Source of the DNA: Sitta carolinensis
Taxonomy: Eukaryota; Chordata; Aves; Passeriformes; Sittidae
Reading direction: 5' to 3'
DNA length: 64,000 nt
Assembly: GCA_032173965.1 (NCBI GenBank)
Contig: CM063288.1
Span: forward strand, 16,038,501-16,102,500
This document shows, in pieces, positions 48,601 through 59,895 of the stretch (positions are counted from its first letter, which is position 1; each line of letters begins with the position of its first letter). The translations under genes were made by a program, and so were the position numbers. The notes below the pieces were generated by a model that was given only the letters and a program-made list of their open reading frames with translations, was not told the DNA's origin and did no database searches.

Positions 48601-51600
48601 TTACTCTAAAGTTCACAGCAAGCTTTGTCTTTCCAGGCTCTAGATAGCTGTGTCTAGTCATGGTCTGAGCCTTCTCCCTCTCTCTTTTTCCCTGCCCCTT
48701 CCAGCACTTCCATGAGGCTGCGTACATGGCAGATGATCGTCAAGACCTCCTCAATGCAATCAATGAGTTCTTGGACTGCAGCATTGTCATCCCCCCATCA
48801 GAGGTGGAGGGGAAAGACTTGCTCAAATCCATAGCCACCTTCCAGAAGTTGCTGCTGAAGAAGAGGAAGGAGAGGGAGCAGAAGTCCATGAAGGAGGGGA
48901 CTGCTCAGGAAGCCAAAGGTCTCTCCATTCACATTTGTGAATGTGCGATTTTGTACCTAGTGCCCTGTGTACCCCAGTGGGTCCTCCCCTCCCAGAGCCT
49001 GGCAGAGGGGTGAGCAGGGCCTGGCTCCGGGAGTGGGGCAAGGGGAGCAGGACAGTGACTGGGCAGCTCTGGTGTCTGGGGACAGCTGGAGGCAGTGGGA
49101 CATGCTGTCACAGGGGGCCATTCAGGCTAGTGCTGCTCTGAGGTATTGGGGAGAGGGACAGCCCAAGGGCCCAGCTGTGTTCCTTGCTGAAGCCCTGCCC
49201 TCCATGCACCTCCAGAGCTGTGTGAAGTGAAAGCTGAGGAAGAAGAGGAGGAAGCTGAGGACGACCCTTTGAAGCGAACCGGGATATTTTTTGGAGGTCT
49301 GGTTCGGGACATAAAGCGCAGGTACCCCAAATACCTCAGTGACATCAGAGACGCCTTGCACAGCCAGTGTCTCGCAGCCGTTCTCTTCATCTACTTTGCT
49401 GCTCTCTCTCCTGCCATCACCTTCGGGGGACTCCTAGGTAATGGGCCTGCTTTCTGATCTGCTCTTTGCACTCTGGGACACTGGCTGTGTCTGTGTGATG
49501 CTGTTCTGGGGTGGGCTTTGGTGCTGTTCGCTCAGGGAGAGTGGTAGTACTATGTCTCGGCTGCTGCCTTGTTCCCTCCCTGCCATTTGACCTCTCCAGC
49601 CTCGGCTGCCTGGGCTCCCTCTGTGCTCCCTGCCTAACACAGGGCACATCTGACTCATGGGATGGGGACCTGCCTCCTCTGTCTGGAGCTGTACAGCCTG
49701 CCTGTCTGTGGTGATGGTGCCTATGTCCAGGCTATAACATTCATACATTGTTCTCTTTCCCAGGAGAGAAAACCGAGGGTCTCATGGGGGTCTCCGAGCT
49801 GATAATCTCCACCTCGGTTTTAGGCATCCTCTTCTCCCTGCTTGGAGCCCAGCCACTCCTGGTCATTGGCTTCTCAGGGCCTCTGCTGGTGTTTGAAGAA
49901 GCTTTTTACAAGGTACATGTGAGGCAGTGTCTGCTTGGCACCTGTTCACTCTGTCCTTGCTCTGGAGAGGGTGGCTGGCGTTTCTCAGCTCTACAAAGGG
50001 TCTTTGTTAGTGTGAACTCTTTGAGTCCTTCCAGACTGCTCTCAGCTCAGCCAGGGCTACTCTTGGCTCTGCTGACCCTTTGCAGGTCCCACTACAGGGA
50101 CTTCTGCCTCCTGTTGCTGTATCCATTATCCCTCGATGTGTGACACTGGTAACGGCACTCCTCTACATGCTGACTGTGAGGAGAGCACTGTCCCCCAGCC
50201 CTGTGCTGCTGCTCATTGGCATAATGAGCACCTGTAGCTGCATCCTAAAACTTTCTTGTTCTTGGGGCTTCCTTTGAAGACCATTTCACCACTTTTATCT
50301 GTGTCCAGGCTTCCTTTTATGGGAGTTCAGTAACATTTAGTGTACCACCGGTTTGGGACCTGCCACATACATTACTCCCACCTCTAAGGATGAGCCCAAG
50401 GGTGTGTGCAGAGGTGTCCTGGCCAGCCAGGATGGATATGTTTCTTTCTCAAGTAGCATGACCTCTTTGCTTTTGAAAGCATCCCTGTATCACTGTACCT
50501 TCAAGCAGTGGACCTAATTCTTCTCCTTTTCTCTGACTCCCAGCATGTCTATGTCTTTGAAGAAGCATGTTTTTTTCTACAGCTGGATTTTCACCTTGTC
50601 AAGAGTTCAGAACTGGGGATGCTATTGCAGAGTGGGATTTCTCTGTTCTTCTGTGACTGCACTTCTTACTGACTGCTTTTGCTTTGTCCAGTTACTGTGT
50701 ACCGAGGAGTGCCTCTGTCTGTGTTGGTACTGAGGAAGGCTGCAAAGGGACGGGTGTAATTTGTCCTAGAAACAGTTGGTGTGTGTGGATGAGCAGAGGC
50801 AGCAGAGATGGTCTCCTCTGTGGTGACAGCCTGGGGCTTTTCTCCACACACATACAACTGTCTGTACACAGGGTGGTGACTGCAATCGTGGCCTTTTTGC
50901 AGTGGGATGTAGCAGGATGCTCAGGCTCTCCTTTGTAGGGAACAGGCTTGTGCTGTTGAGTGCATGGAGCAATGGAGAGCTGTGTTTGAGCAATGGCACC
51001 TCCATATGGGTGGGATGGGGAGTGTTATGCATGGGCTGGCTTCAGCAGAGCATGAAGGAGATGCTGTTACAAAGACTGGAGTGGTAAAAATCTGCTTGGT
51101 GTGAGCTGTCAGGTGTTAATGCAAAGTCTGCAAATTTACCTGTGATTCTAGCCATGAATTCACTGATTCTGCTGGATGCCCGAGCAAATGTAGATGCTTT
51201 TTTCCAGGACAGTCTTTGATCTTAATGGGGAGTGGATGGAGGAGGCAGCCTGAGAAGCCCTGAGTAACTCCTTCCCCTTTCCATTTCAGTTCTGCCAGAC
51301 ACAAGGCATTGAGTATCTGACAGGCAGAGTGTGGATTGGTTTGTGGCTCATCGTCTTCATCTTCATTATCGTGGCAGCAGAAGGAAGCTTCTTGGTGCGC
51401 TACATCTCGCCCTTCACCCAGGAGATCTTTGCTTTCCTCATCTCCCTCATCTTTATCTATGAGACCTTCTACAAACTGTACAAGGTGAACCTTCCCTGGG
51501 GAGATGGGCTGCTGCATCTCTTAGTCCCTCAGAAACCTGCTGCTTTAGCACACAGGAGGCGAGGAAACAGGGCCAGCTCAGACACAACTTTCCTAGACAT

Positions 51601-54600
51601 TCTGCAGAGCAGTTCTTTGCTGGTCTCATGCATCATCCCAGCTGGCTCCTGTGCTACCACAGAGGGTGGCAGGAAGAGCCCTAATTCTCTCTCCCCTTCT
51701 CTTCCTGCAGGAGACATTAAAGAGGGGACACTTATCTCTCCCCAACCCTCTCCAGCTGGGTAGGTTGTGAGGCGAGGTGACGGATGCTGGGATTGTCCGT
51801 GCCCACCATCTACTGCCCTCACCTCTCCACAGAGCAGGACACCTCTGCGTCCCCCTGCCCCCAGTAGTGACAGTGCCCCCTGCCCCTCCTTGCAGTAACT
51901 TGTCTGCTGCTTCTCTCACCTGCTCAGGTGTTTGCAGAACATCCTTTGCTGAAGTTCTACCCACCAAATGTGCAGAGCAGCCTGAATGCCAGTGTGCTCT
52001 CTACGGATGCAATGTCTCTGGGAACCAGGATGCAGCCCAACACTGCTCTGCTCTCCCTCATCCTCATGCTAGGCACTTTCTTCATTGCCTTCTTTATGCG
52101 CAAGTTCAAGAACAGCCGCTTCTTAGGAGGAAAGGTGAGAAGTTTAGGGGATTCACATGTTAAGGACAAGGAACACACCAAACAAATAATGCTTCTAGCT
52201 ACAGACCTTTATTCTCCAGAACACTTGGACATCCCCCAAAGAAACACTGGTAATCCTTCAAACACCTTGCAGAAGGGATGGTAGGCCACCCTAGGGTGCA
52301 GACAAGAGCTGACAGTTGATGATGGTATCTGCACTGTCCTGCTCCTGTGAGGCTTGCTGGAAAGTCCTCTGGACCTTGGGAAAGCTCTTTGAACTGGATG
52401 CAAGTCTGTTAAACTAGAGCATAAGAAGAAGAGCTTGCAACTTTTTCTCTTTGGGCATCTCTCTACATGCAGGGTGTCTCTGTAATACCTGGAGCACTGT
52501 CTAAATAGACCAGCAGGTGCAATTAGCCAGTCATTTAAGAGTGTGTTATGTGGGCAGTGGACTGCACAGCCACATGGGTCCAGGCTGGGTTTCCTTGCCC
52601 TTCCCAGTACTCATTACTCAGGTTTGGAGTGGTGCTTGGCTCCATCTCATGCTTCTCTTTGCCGCAGAGCAGGATGCATGCATGGAGCTGGCCTGTTCCT
52701 TTTGCTGATGATGGGTCTGTGTTCTGCAGGCGCGGCGGATCATTGGAGACTTTGGGATCCCCATCTCCATCCTGGTCATGGTGCTGGTGGATTACACCAT
52801 CACTGACACATACACACAGGTGGGTGCCAGCACTGCCCTTGGAGCCTCTCCTGCAGCCCAGCAGTGATCCCTGTGGCACTGGACTGCTCTTGTGCAATGG
52901 GGAATTTGTATTTCCTGCCTCTTTACTCATAACAGCACAAAGCAAACAGAAACATTCCCCTCATCCTCACTCCCACGCTGAAGGGAAGCTCCAGGGGTCT
53001 TGTTGAAGCTGAGGCCAGAGCCACAGAGACTGGAGTGCCCTGGTATCCCTCTGATCTTCCAGCTGTTAGTAGAGGAGGGTTTAGGGGCTTTAGGGAGATT
53101 CAGTGCAGTCCATTCCTTGTTTGTAACGCTAAACACTTGCAGTCGATCAACAAGACATAAACTGTTTATGCACACTGAAGAAGGTAGCATGTAGAATGGT
53201 TTCAATGGGGTATTTGTCATGAGTTTAGTACTCAACTTAGTTATTCTCTCCTTGACTGTAGGATACTAATACTTTAGTCACTTTATCTGAAACACAGTTT
53301 TTTTCCCAGTTTATGCACAAACTTAAGTTTGATAACTTAATGTTATCTAACAAATGTATCTCACAGTTTTTCTTTTTTCTCCTTTTTCAGTAGATATGAA
53401 GTTATATATTTTTGTTTTGCTATTTTTTTTTCTAAGATTGGGAAGAAGGTGAAAAGTATTTCCTGCTCATCATGCAAGCTTTTTATCTAAATGGCCCAAG
53501 GCTTGGTGGAATCCAAATGCATTTTTATTCATTTGAATTTCAATGAAAAATTTCAGTCTATCAGATGTTAGTAAAATCATGCACTTTGTTACATTCTTTT
53601 CATACCCTTCTACACTTCTACAGTTAATATCAAAAGCATTATCATTTTAGTATTAACTCAGCATATGTACAAAGCTTTCCGAGAAAATGGTACTTAGTTA
53701 CACAGCTTAACTCAAGGACAAACATTCCAGAAATATTATTCATACTTATGCTGATTAACATAAATGCAAATCATAAACTCTGCCTGCAGTGCAGATAGCA
53801 GAAATTGCTGTAGAGCAGCGCAGAGCCAAGGGTTCAAATACTGATGAACGCAGGGTCAGGACGATGTACAGCTAGGAGTCTGTGTGGTCTGATGGGAGCA
53901 CAAACATGATATTCCCTCTGAACATGGTCAGGGTGAGGTCATTTCCACAGAATGTGGCCACTTCTGGGGTTTGCACTGCAAAAACAGTACTGTAAAATGT
54001 CTCAGAAAAGCCTTGGAAAGTCTGGAAAGCCACCTCAGAAAATGGTAGGCAGTTCAGAACAATTTGTCCAAGCAGAGGTCAAGGAGCATTTTAACCATGG
54101 TCTGCAAGGACTGACATGGGGGAGAGGTTCCTGAGGGAAGATATTTCCTTGGTCTCTTGGAAAAAAATGAAGGGAATTTAAGTAGCTGAAAGGAAATGAC
54201 ACAGGCCTATGTTAAGGGAACATGGGGTTTTTTGCACTGAAGGGGATTATCCATGAGAAAGTCCTGCTCAGTTCAGGGTGGCTCCCATCATCTGAGGCTT
54301 CAGACAGAGAGAGCAGGAAGATCAAAGCCATGTGAGGCTGTGGTCTAGTTTGTATTAATGAGTAACTGCTGGGTTTTGCAACTACACCACCAGAAGCTGA
54401 ATGTCCCCTCCGGCCTGTCGGTCACATCCCCTCACAAGCGTGGCTGGTTCATCCACCCCATGGGCAGTAGTGGGACCTTTCCGCTGTGGATGATGTTTGC
54501 CTCTGCCATCCCTGCCCTCCTGGTCTTCATTCTTATCTTCATGGAGACACAGATCACTACGTAAGTACCTCCCCTCAAACCTCAACCACTGCTAACTGCT

Positions 54601-57354
54601 AGACAGGCAAGGCCAGGATGGGTGCTGGTTCACTTGGAGATGCAACGGACATCCCAGAGGAACAGCAAGAGCAGGATCCTGGCCATTTCAGACTGTGCCT
54701 TGGCTTCTCCTATCACCTTTTGGCTCCCCTCTTGGCATATGGTGTGGTGGAGACCTGCCTCAGCCAAGTACAGGAGGAAACTTCTAATCGTCATCCTGGA
54801 GGATGACAGCCATCATCTCCCTTGTCAGTCATCTTCTTGTTATCCCTATGTGTGCTGTCTCCAGAGAGCGCTGACCCCAGCTGCAGTGCAGTCCCTGGGT
54901 GTTGACCTGGGCCTTGCACTGATCCAGCTTCTGTTTTATTTCAGGCTGATTGTTAGCAAGAAGGAGAGGAAGTTACTGAAAGGCTCTGGCTTCCACCTGG
55001 ACCTTCTGCTCATTGGCACTATGGGGGGTCTTTGTGCTCTCTTCGGGCTGCCCTGGCTGACGGCCGCGACAGTGCGCTCCGTCACCCACGTCAATGCTCT
55101 GACTGTCATGAGCAAGGCCATTGCACCTGGGGAGAAGCCCAGGATCGAGGAGGTGAAGGAGCAGCGTGTGACCGGAGTGCTTATTGCCGCCCTTGTCGGT
55201 GAGCCTCTGCTCAGGGAACAAGGAAGGGGAGAGGTCAGGACCAAGCACTTCAATGTCCTGGCGGTGTCCCTGCTCTGCGGGCCAGTCTGTGCTCTGCCTG
55301 CTCACCTCAGGACTGTCCACACCCACCCATTTTGAGCTTCCTTTCCCTTGTGCCCCAGGACACAGAGGAGGTGGGAGAGGGATGGAGCCTGAGGTGCCTT
55401 GTGGAGGGGCTGGTGTGGGGCACACATGTCCTGAGCTCTGTCTCTGCAGGTCTGTCCATCGTGATGGGGAACATGCTGCGGCAGATCCCCCTGGCTGTGC
55501 TCTTCGGCATCTTCCTCTACATGGGGGTTACATCGCTCACTGGCATCCAGCTCTATGAGCGCCTGCTCCTCATCTTCATGCCATCCAAGCACCACCCTGA
55601 CCACATCTACGTTGTCAAGGTGAGCAAAGGCGGGTTGCACAGAACCAGGTAATGAGGAGAAGAGGAAGAAGAAGCAGGTGAGGGAAGGATGGTATTTTGG
55701 TAGAGTGATACTTGGCTTGGTGATCCTGCTTGGCAGCAAGTTTGTGCTTAGAAGTAAGTGCAAGGAATGCACAGAGGTGGTACAATGCTGGCAGGCTGCA
55801 CCCAGGAGTGTATTGCCAGGATATTGTATGGATGGACAGACAATTTGTAGGAGTGATGTGCTCCTTGAGGGGGTGGAGGGACACTGCACTGCCAGGTGGG
55901 TATGCTGCCAGGTAGCACAGAGGCTGTTGTGTTACGGCGTTCTAAAGGCAGGCAAACTCTGCAGCAGCAGGTACTGTGCTGTACTGTGCTATGCAGAAGA
56001 GTTTTGTTTTTTTGGGTCTTTGTAAATCTGTGTGGAAAGATAATGTGTTCTTAGACTGGATTTACCTACTAGGTGAAGACCTGGAGAATGAATCTGTTCA
56101 CCTGCATTCAACTGGCCTGCATTGTGCTGCTCTGGGTGGTGAAATCTACAGTGGCATCGCTGGCCTTCCCCTTTGTCCTGATCATGACAGTGCCATTGCG
56201 ACGCTTTGTGCTGCCCCGCTTCTTCCACGACAGGGAGCTCAAAGCGGTGAGCAGACAGCTGTCCTCAGTCTAGGTTGCAGCACTGGAATGAAATTGAGAT
56301 TTGGCAGCCTGAAAGGCTGGGAGATCATGGGCCAGCAAAGCCTTGAGGGTCTTTGCTCAACATCAGTCAGTGGGTAGATGGCTTCCTTGGATCTTGTATC
56401 CCTAGGAGTGCAGTATGAGATGGATGGGCACCCTGGGGCAAGGAGACAGGTTCCTACCAGGCAGAGGCCTGGAATAAGGATTTCCCCTTCCATCTTGTGA
56501 CTCATTCATCAGGCAACTCACCAATTCCCCACTGAACCAGCAGCAAGAACAACCCAGCGGCACATTAGAGCCTATAGCTGTTGGCACTTCAGCATGTAAC
56601 CACAGAACCAGGGTGCTGGCAGCTCTTCAAGAGCTGGCAGCTCCTCTGCTGCTGTCAACATCCTGAGCTTTTGTTGGAGGAGAGCCTGGAGCAGCACCCA
56701 GAAGTGAGTGCTGCCAGTAGGGGGAGAGGAAGAAGTTGCAATGCTGGACCAAAACCCCAGGCATTAGAATAGAAAGGGCATTGGACTAGGGATGCATGGA
56801 TGGGCATGAGAGTTTAAAGAAGGAGCCTGTTGGGAGGGGAAGGAGCAAGAGCTTTGCTTTTCCCAGCACAGCTCAGCTGACTGAGTTGCTGTGTATTGAT
56901 CCCTCTGTGCCAAGCTTGACCCCACACTGGGGGCAGCTGGCAGCTCCTCTGCTGCTGTCAACATCCTGAGCTTTTGTTGGAAGAGAGCCTGGAGCAGCAC
57001 CCAGAAGTGAGTGCTGCCAGTAGGGGGAGAGGAAGAAGCTGCAATGCTGGACCAAAGCCCCAGGCATTAGAATAGAAAGGGCATTGGACTAGGGATGCAT
57101 GGATGGGCATGAGAGTTTAAAGAAGGAGCCTGTTGGGAGGGGAAGGAGCAAGAGCTTTGCTTTTCCCAGCACAGCCCAGCTGACTGAGTTGCTGTGTATT
57201 GATCCCTCTGTGCCAAGCTTGACCCCACACTGGGGGCAGCTGTGGCCTTCATAGCCTGGTCTCTGCCTCTTCCCAGTTGGACTCGGAGGATGCGGAGCCA
57301 AATTTCGACGAGGATGGCCGGGACGAGTACAACGAGCTGCACATGCCTGTGTGA
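30552..57354 (+). CDS. SLC4A3: SLC4A3, anion exchange protein 3 (AE3), 22 coding exons
   Basis: This is the sodium-independent chloride/bicarbonate exchanger of the SLC4 family, a plasma-membrane dimer that extrudes bicarbonate and acid-loads neurons and muscle. I traced 22 exons from ATG 30552 to TGA 57352-57354. The sum is 3746 nt, one short of a multiple of three. With that base the protein is 1248 residues (human about 1232). AE3 rather than AE2 is shown by the N-terminal [16 protein letters not shown] and [11 protein letters not shown], the Lys- and Glu-rich low-complexity tracts, and the C-terminus [14 protein letters not shown] to NELHMPV. Cytoplasmic domain about 1-715, membrane domain about 720-1210. 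Junction phases agree throughout except inside exon 3, where the frame slips. Divergent from STK11IP and convergent with the gene at 59.9-61.5 kb. Confidence 0.95.
31181..31250 (+). repeat. (GAAA)n microsatellite in SLC4A3 intron 1
   Basis: An imperfect GAAA/AAAG array of about 70 bases, entirely purine on the plus strand. Confidence 0.95.
31867..37191 (+). CDS. SLC4A3: SLC4A3 exons 2-5: variable N-terminal cytoplasmic region
   Basis: Exons 31867-32023, 35546-35879, 36301-36443 and 36980-37191. Exon 2 carries [12 protein letters not shown] and SYSERDFE. Exon 3 starts [14 protein letters not shown], then a Lys/Arg tract ([11 protein letters not shown]) and, in another reading frame, a Glu tract. 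The frame slips by one base near 35697-35703. Exon 3 ends AAG before GCAAGG, so intron 3 is GC-AG. Exon 4 starts [10 protein letters not shown]. Exon 5 ends [20 protein letters not shown], as in human. This region is intrinsically disordered and the least conserved part of AE3. Confidence 0.88.
35058..35156 (-). mobile_element. CR1 tail remnant in SLC4A3 intron 2
   Basis: GGATGGAAAAGGCCTTTAAG, then ATCAAGTCCAGCTGTAAACC and CCACCACTAAGCCATG, follow the reverse complement of a common avian CR1 3' end. Short and diverged. Confidence 0.7.
37192..43098 (+). other. SLC4A3: SLC4A3 intron 5, long
   Basis: Apart from the cAE3-like exon at 38144-38338 I see no coding exon. An E-box (CATCTG at 38090-38095) lies 50 bases upstream of that ATG and would fit a muscle promoter, though a single E-box is weak evidence. 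The stretch 40260-40375 is strongly AT-rich. An 8-base perfect inverted repeat occurs at 42456-42485. Other short open frames have no resemblance to known families. Confidence 0.5.
38144..38338 (+). CDS. SLC4A3: Candidate cardiac-type (cAE3) alternative first exon in intron 5
   Basis: Within the 5.9-kb intron, an ATG ([14 protein letters not shown]) is followed by an acidic open segment, [19 protein letters not shown], ending at a consensus donor (GTAAGT). Its phase (one base over) is exactly what exon 6 needs. Mammalian SLC4A3 has a heart-specific first exon of about 73 codons in the equivalent intron. Here it would be 65 codons and give a protein of about 1013 residues. The ATG frame and the acidic frame differ by one base between 38144 and 38213. 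A missing G in the run at 38189-38193 would reconcile them. The location and phase are strong, the start is not. Confidence 0.6.
43099..48918 (+). CDS. SLC4A3: SLC4A3 exons 6-12: conserved cytoplasmic domain
   Basis: Exons 43099-43250, 43877-44057, 44605-44740, 44842-45016, 45425-45521, 46991-47175 and 48705-48918 encode about residues 301-680. Signatures of the SLC4 band 3 cytoplasmic domain: [105 protein letters not shown] and [16 protein letters not shown]. Exon 6 has an eight-Lys run and exon 9 a His-rich HHHNH. Exon 12 ends at an unusually weak donor (AAAG then GTCTCT), chosen because it alone restores phase with exon 13. Confidence 0.93.
46600..46885 (+). mobile_element. Probable diverged CR1 internal fragment in SLC4A3 intron 10
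   Basis: AGGTCATGTCAAGCAAACCTG followed by a TTCTTTGATGGGATT context resembles the CR1 reverse-transcriptase-end region. The upstream part (CTGTTTAACCTGATATCCTT) fits the same element. No intact reading frame remains. Confidence 0.5.
49216..56246 (+). CDS. SLC4A3: SLC4A3 exons 13-21: membrane transport domain
   Basis: Exons 49216-49437, 49764-49912, 51290-51484, 51928-52134, 52730-52819, 54394-54560, 54945-55198, 55450-55619 and 56073-56246 encode about residues 681-1223, the multi-span exchanger core. Motifs: [77 protein letters not shown] (region of the stilbene-reactive Lys of AE1), [59 protein letters not shown] and LASLAF-type segments near the end. A glycosylation sequon (LNASVLS) sits in the exon 16 loop, where SLC4 exchangers are glycosylated. 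All borders are in phase. Confidence 0.95.
56632..57242. repeat. 303-bp direct tandem duplication in last SLC4A3 intron
   Basis: The sequence from 56632 to 56934 is repeated immediately at 56935-57237, with a few bases of a third copy. I counted about four substitutions between copies, so the duplication is recent. The second copy ends about 35 bases before the exon 22 acceptor. The upstream edge contains a shorter GCTGGCAGCTC duplicate that may have seeded it. Confidence 0.95.
57277..57354 (+). CDS. SLC4A3: SLC4A3 exon 22: C-terminal tail
   Basis: The last exon begins [14 protein letters not shown] and ends NELHMPV before TGA. Human AE3 has [14 protein letters not shown] and the same end, whereas AE2 differs. 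The LDSED acidic motif corresponds to the AE1 tail site proposed, and disputed, to bind carbonic anhydrase II. Confidence 0.95.
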   Translation: MDSEDAEPNFDEDGRDEYNELHMPV

Positions 57355-59330
57355 GCTGCCCTCCCTGCTCTTGAGACAGGCAGCTCACGCCTGCTCACCC
57401 CACCCAAGAACTAACTGGAGGCTTGCCGTGAGTCACACTGTCTCTTGCCTGGACCAATGAATGGCTGTTCCATAGCCCTGCAGGATGCAGCCCCGGCTCT
57501 GGCTGCCCCATTGCTCGCTCAGCAGAGGCTGAGAGTCTCTCTCCTCTTGGACCTGGTGGGCTGAGAGATGCCTCTCACATCCCAAAGCTGTGTGGGTCCT
57601 GAGTGCCCATGGGTCAGGGGTCTGTCCCCTCCCTGCTGGAGGCAGCCTGTGCCTGGTCTCCAGGTGGTGAAGGGGAACTATGCCAGCTGGTGCCACTGCA
57701 TTCCCCTCCACTACCATAATGCTTGGGTAGCTTGGGTGGCTCAGCACATGACACTGAGCTCTCACAGGAATGGGACAGAAGCTGCCTCTTCTCCCAGGCC
57801 AGCAATCTTAACTCAGCTGGCAGATACCCTGCTCCTGCTCCCTCTTCCCCCTTCTAGGAGTGCTCACACTGGGCCTCTGCCACAGCCACTGGCCTATGGG
57901 GCTGCTGCAGCCTGGCATACAGGCAGAAAGGCCCCCTGGCCCAGTCCTCCAGACTGTCTTCTGTCCAGTTACCTTCCCACATGACTGTTTTCAGCTCTTG
58001 CTTGACATGGAAGAGGCTATTTGGCTCCTCTCCCTCTCAGTTTTCCCAATGTTTATTCCAAAGGCAAACTACACAGGGAGGGAAGGTTGGAGACAAGCAG
58101 GTATCCTGAAGCCTTGAATGCTTGCCCTCTTGCAGGAACTGAGAGGAGTCCTCTGCCATTCTGCACCTCCACAGAGGTTGCAGGAATAACCACTCGTAAC
58201 AGGGTTGTATCTCAGTTCCTGATCCCCGCATTCCTGTCTCTGAGAACAAACCATATTTAAGAAGCTATACAAGAAATGTAGTACTGGAGCACAAAACAGT
58301 CCTTTGGGTCCCCTCCCTTTCCCTGTGCAGTGATCCACTGAGTCTGGCTCCCTGCAAGCCTACAAGGAAGTCACTGAAACCCCAGCCCCAGTTTTGTTGC
58401 CATACTGAGATCGCCTTTCACATCCAGAGGTGCCCTCCAGGTGGGAAGGAGCAGTACTCAGGGTGCCCAGCACTAAGCCCCCATCACCTCTGGGCATCTC
58501 CACAGAATCACAGAATGTATCAGGTTGGAAGGGACCAGAGTAGTCATTTGGTCCCACCTCCCTGCCCGAGCAGAGTCATCCCAGAGCACATGGCACAGGA
58601 TTGTATCTAGACAGTTCTGCAATATCTCCAATGAGGGAGACTCCACAACCTCTCTGGGCAACCTGTTTCAGTGCTCAGTCACTGCACAGTAAAGTTCTTC
58701 CTCATGTTCAGGTGGGACTTGCTGTGCATCACACCTTTTCACGTCACAGAACTATCCCCTAGGGTGTCCCCGAGCTGGCAGCCTTTGTTCAGAGCTGGCC
58801 CAGAAACTGTTTGATGGTGCCCTTGCTGCCCCTGGAAACTCCAATAGTGCCAGAAAAGAAAGGCAGCCCAGCCTCTTCCTGATGGTCAGAGCTGGACTGG
58901 TCTTCCAGAGTAAGCGGAGATGCTCCACTTCACCATTTGGATTTGGGAGAAGATGCTGCCCCCATTCCCACTTACCAGCCTGGCTCCTGCGAGAGATGGT
59001 GGGTGCTTCATTACCGGGAGGGTCCAATGCCTTCCTCAGGAGGCTGCAGAAATATCCCATCAGAGAAAGAAGCCTCCCCCGCAGCAGGTCCTGCCCACAG
59101 CCTGGCCCCCCTACAGGGCCCGGGGCGGAGAGACAAATGTCTCTGTATGTCTGTGGCCGTGTGTGTCCTGTCCTCCCTGTGTAGTGTAGGAGGCCTGTTG
59201 TTTCTGTGCATTGTGACTCCTCTGACTGTAGTGGAAACAGCTACACCAATAAACTCTTCACAGGAACTGTGCCTCGGCTCTACACTTTTGGTTTTATCGC
59301 CAATGGCAATAAATTAGATGTGTTGAAATA
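57355..59330 (+). other. SLC4A3: SLC4A3 3' UTR with two poly(A) signals
   Basis: AATAAA occurs at 59248-59253 and again at 59308-59313, about 1.9 kb after the stop. The UTR contains a CR1 fragment in reverse orientation (58500-58745). No other reading frame here is credible. Confidence 0.65.
58500..58745 (-). mobile_element. CR1 LINE fragment, reverse orientation, in SLC4A3 3' UTR
   Basis: It begins with CACAGAATCACAGAATG and GGTTGGAAGGGACC, the reverse complement of a CR1 tail. It continues through the characteristic CCACAACCTCTCTGGGCAAC and GTTCTTCCTCATGTTCAGGT. It is truncated near 58745. Confidence 0.9.
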
Positions 59331-59895
59331 CCACAGCTAGAAAGGTAGCAAGCCCCAGCTGGAGCTAGGACTGTCACCCTGTTCCCCACTACCTGCATGG
59401 AGGTGGGCTTTCTATCATCATCATCAAGCTGACTGATTACTGTGGACTCAGCCTCCACACTGGCTGCTGGAAACAGGAGGCTGAGCCTCTGTTTCTGTTT
59501 AACCAGAAACACATTCTTCTGCTTGCTTGGATCCATATACACGTGCATGTTTGTGCCTGTGTGCTTGGCAGCACTCAGTGCCCATCTCCTTGGTCTACTC
59601 TAAACCAATTAAGTGCCACCATCACAGCAGAAGATGGAGGACAAGAAGACGAAGAAGAAGGACGGAACACGCCCACATTCCTCCATCTTTGCCTCATGAA
59701 CCACCATTCTAAACCCCCAAAATTCTACTTTTTCACCCTGTGATAAGTTAACTATCATTCTACTTAAACTCTTGTGACTTGTAAATTTTCCAGGGCAGTC
59801 AGAGGAATGTCCTGGGTCTTGACAGGTGTCCTCCAGTCTTGCTCTCCAGGAGGATGCTGCTGGGAGTAGGTGGAAGTCCCACTGCCCGTGGTCAG

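Noticed and set aside
30552..57354. Identity as SLC4A2 (AE2) or SLC4A1 (AE1)
   Set aside because: N-terminal and C-terminal signatures and the STK11IP neighbour fit AE3 better; AE1 is too short.
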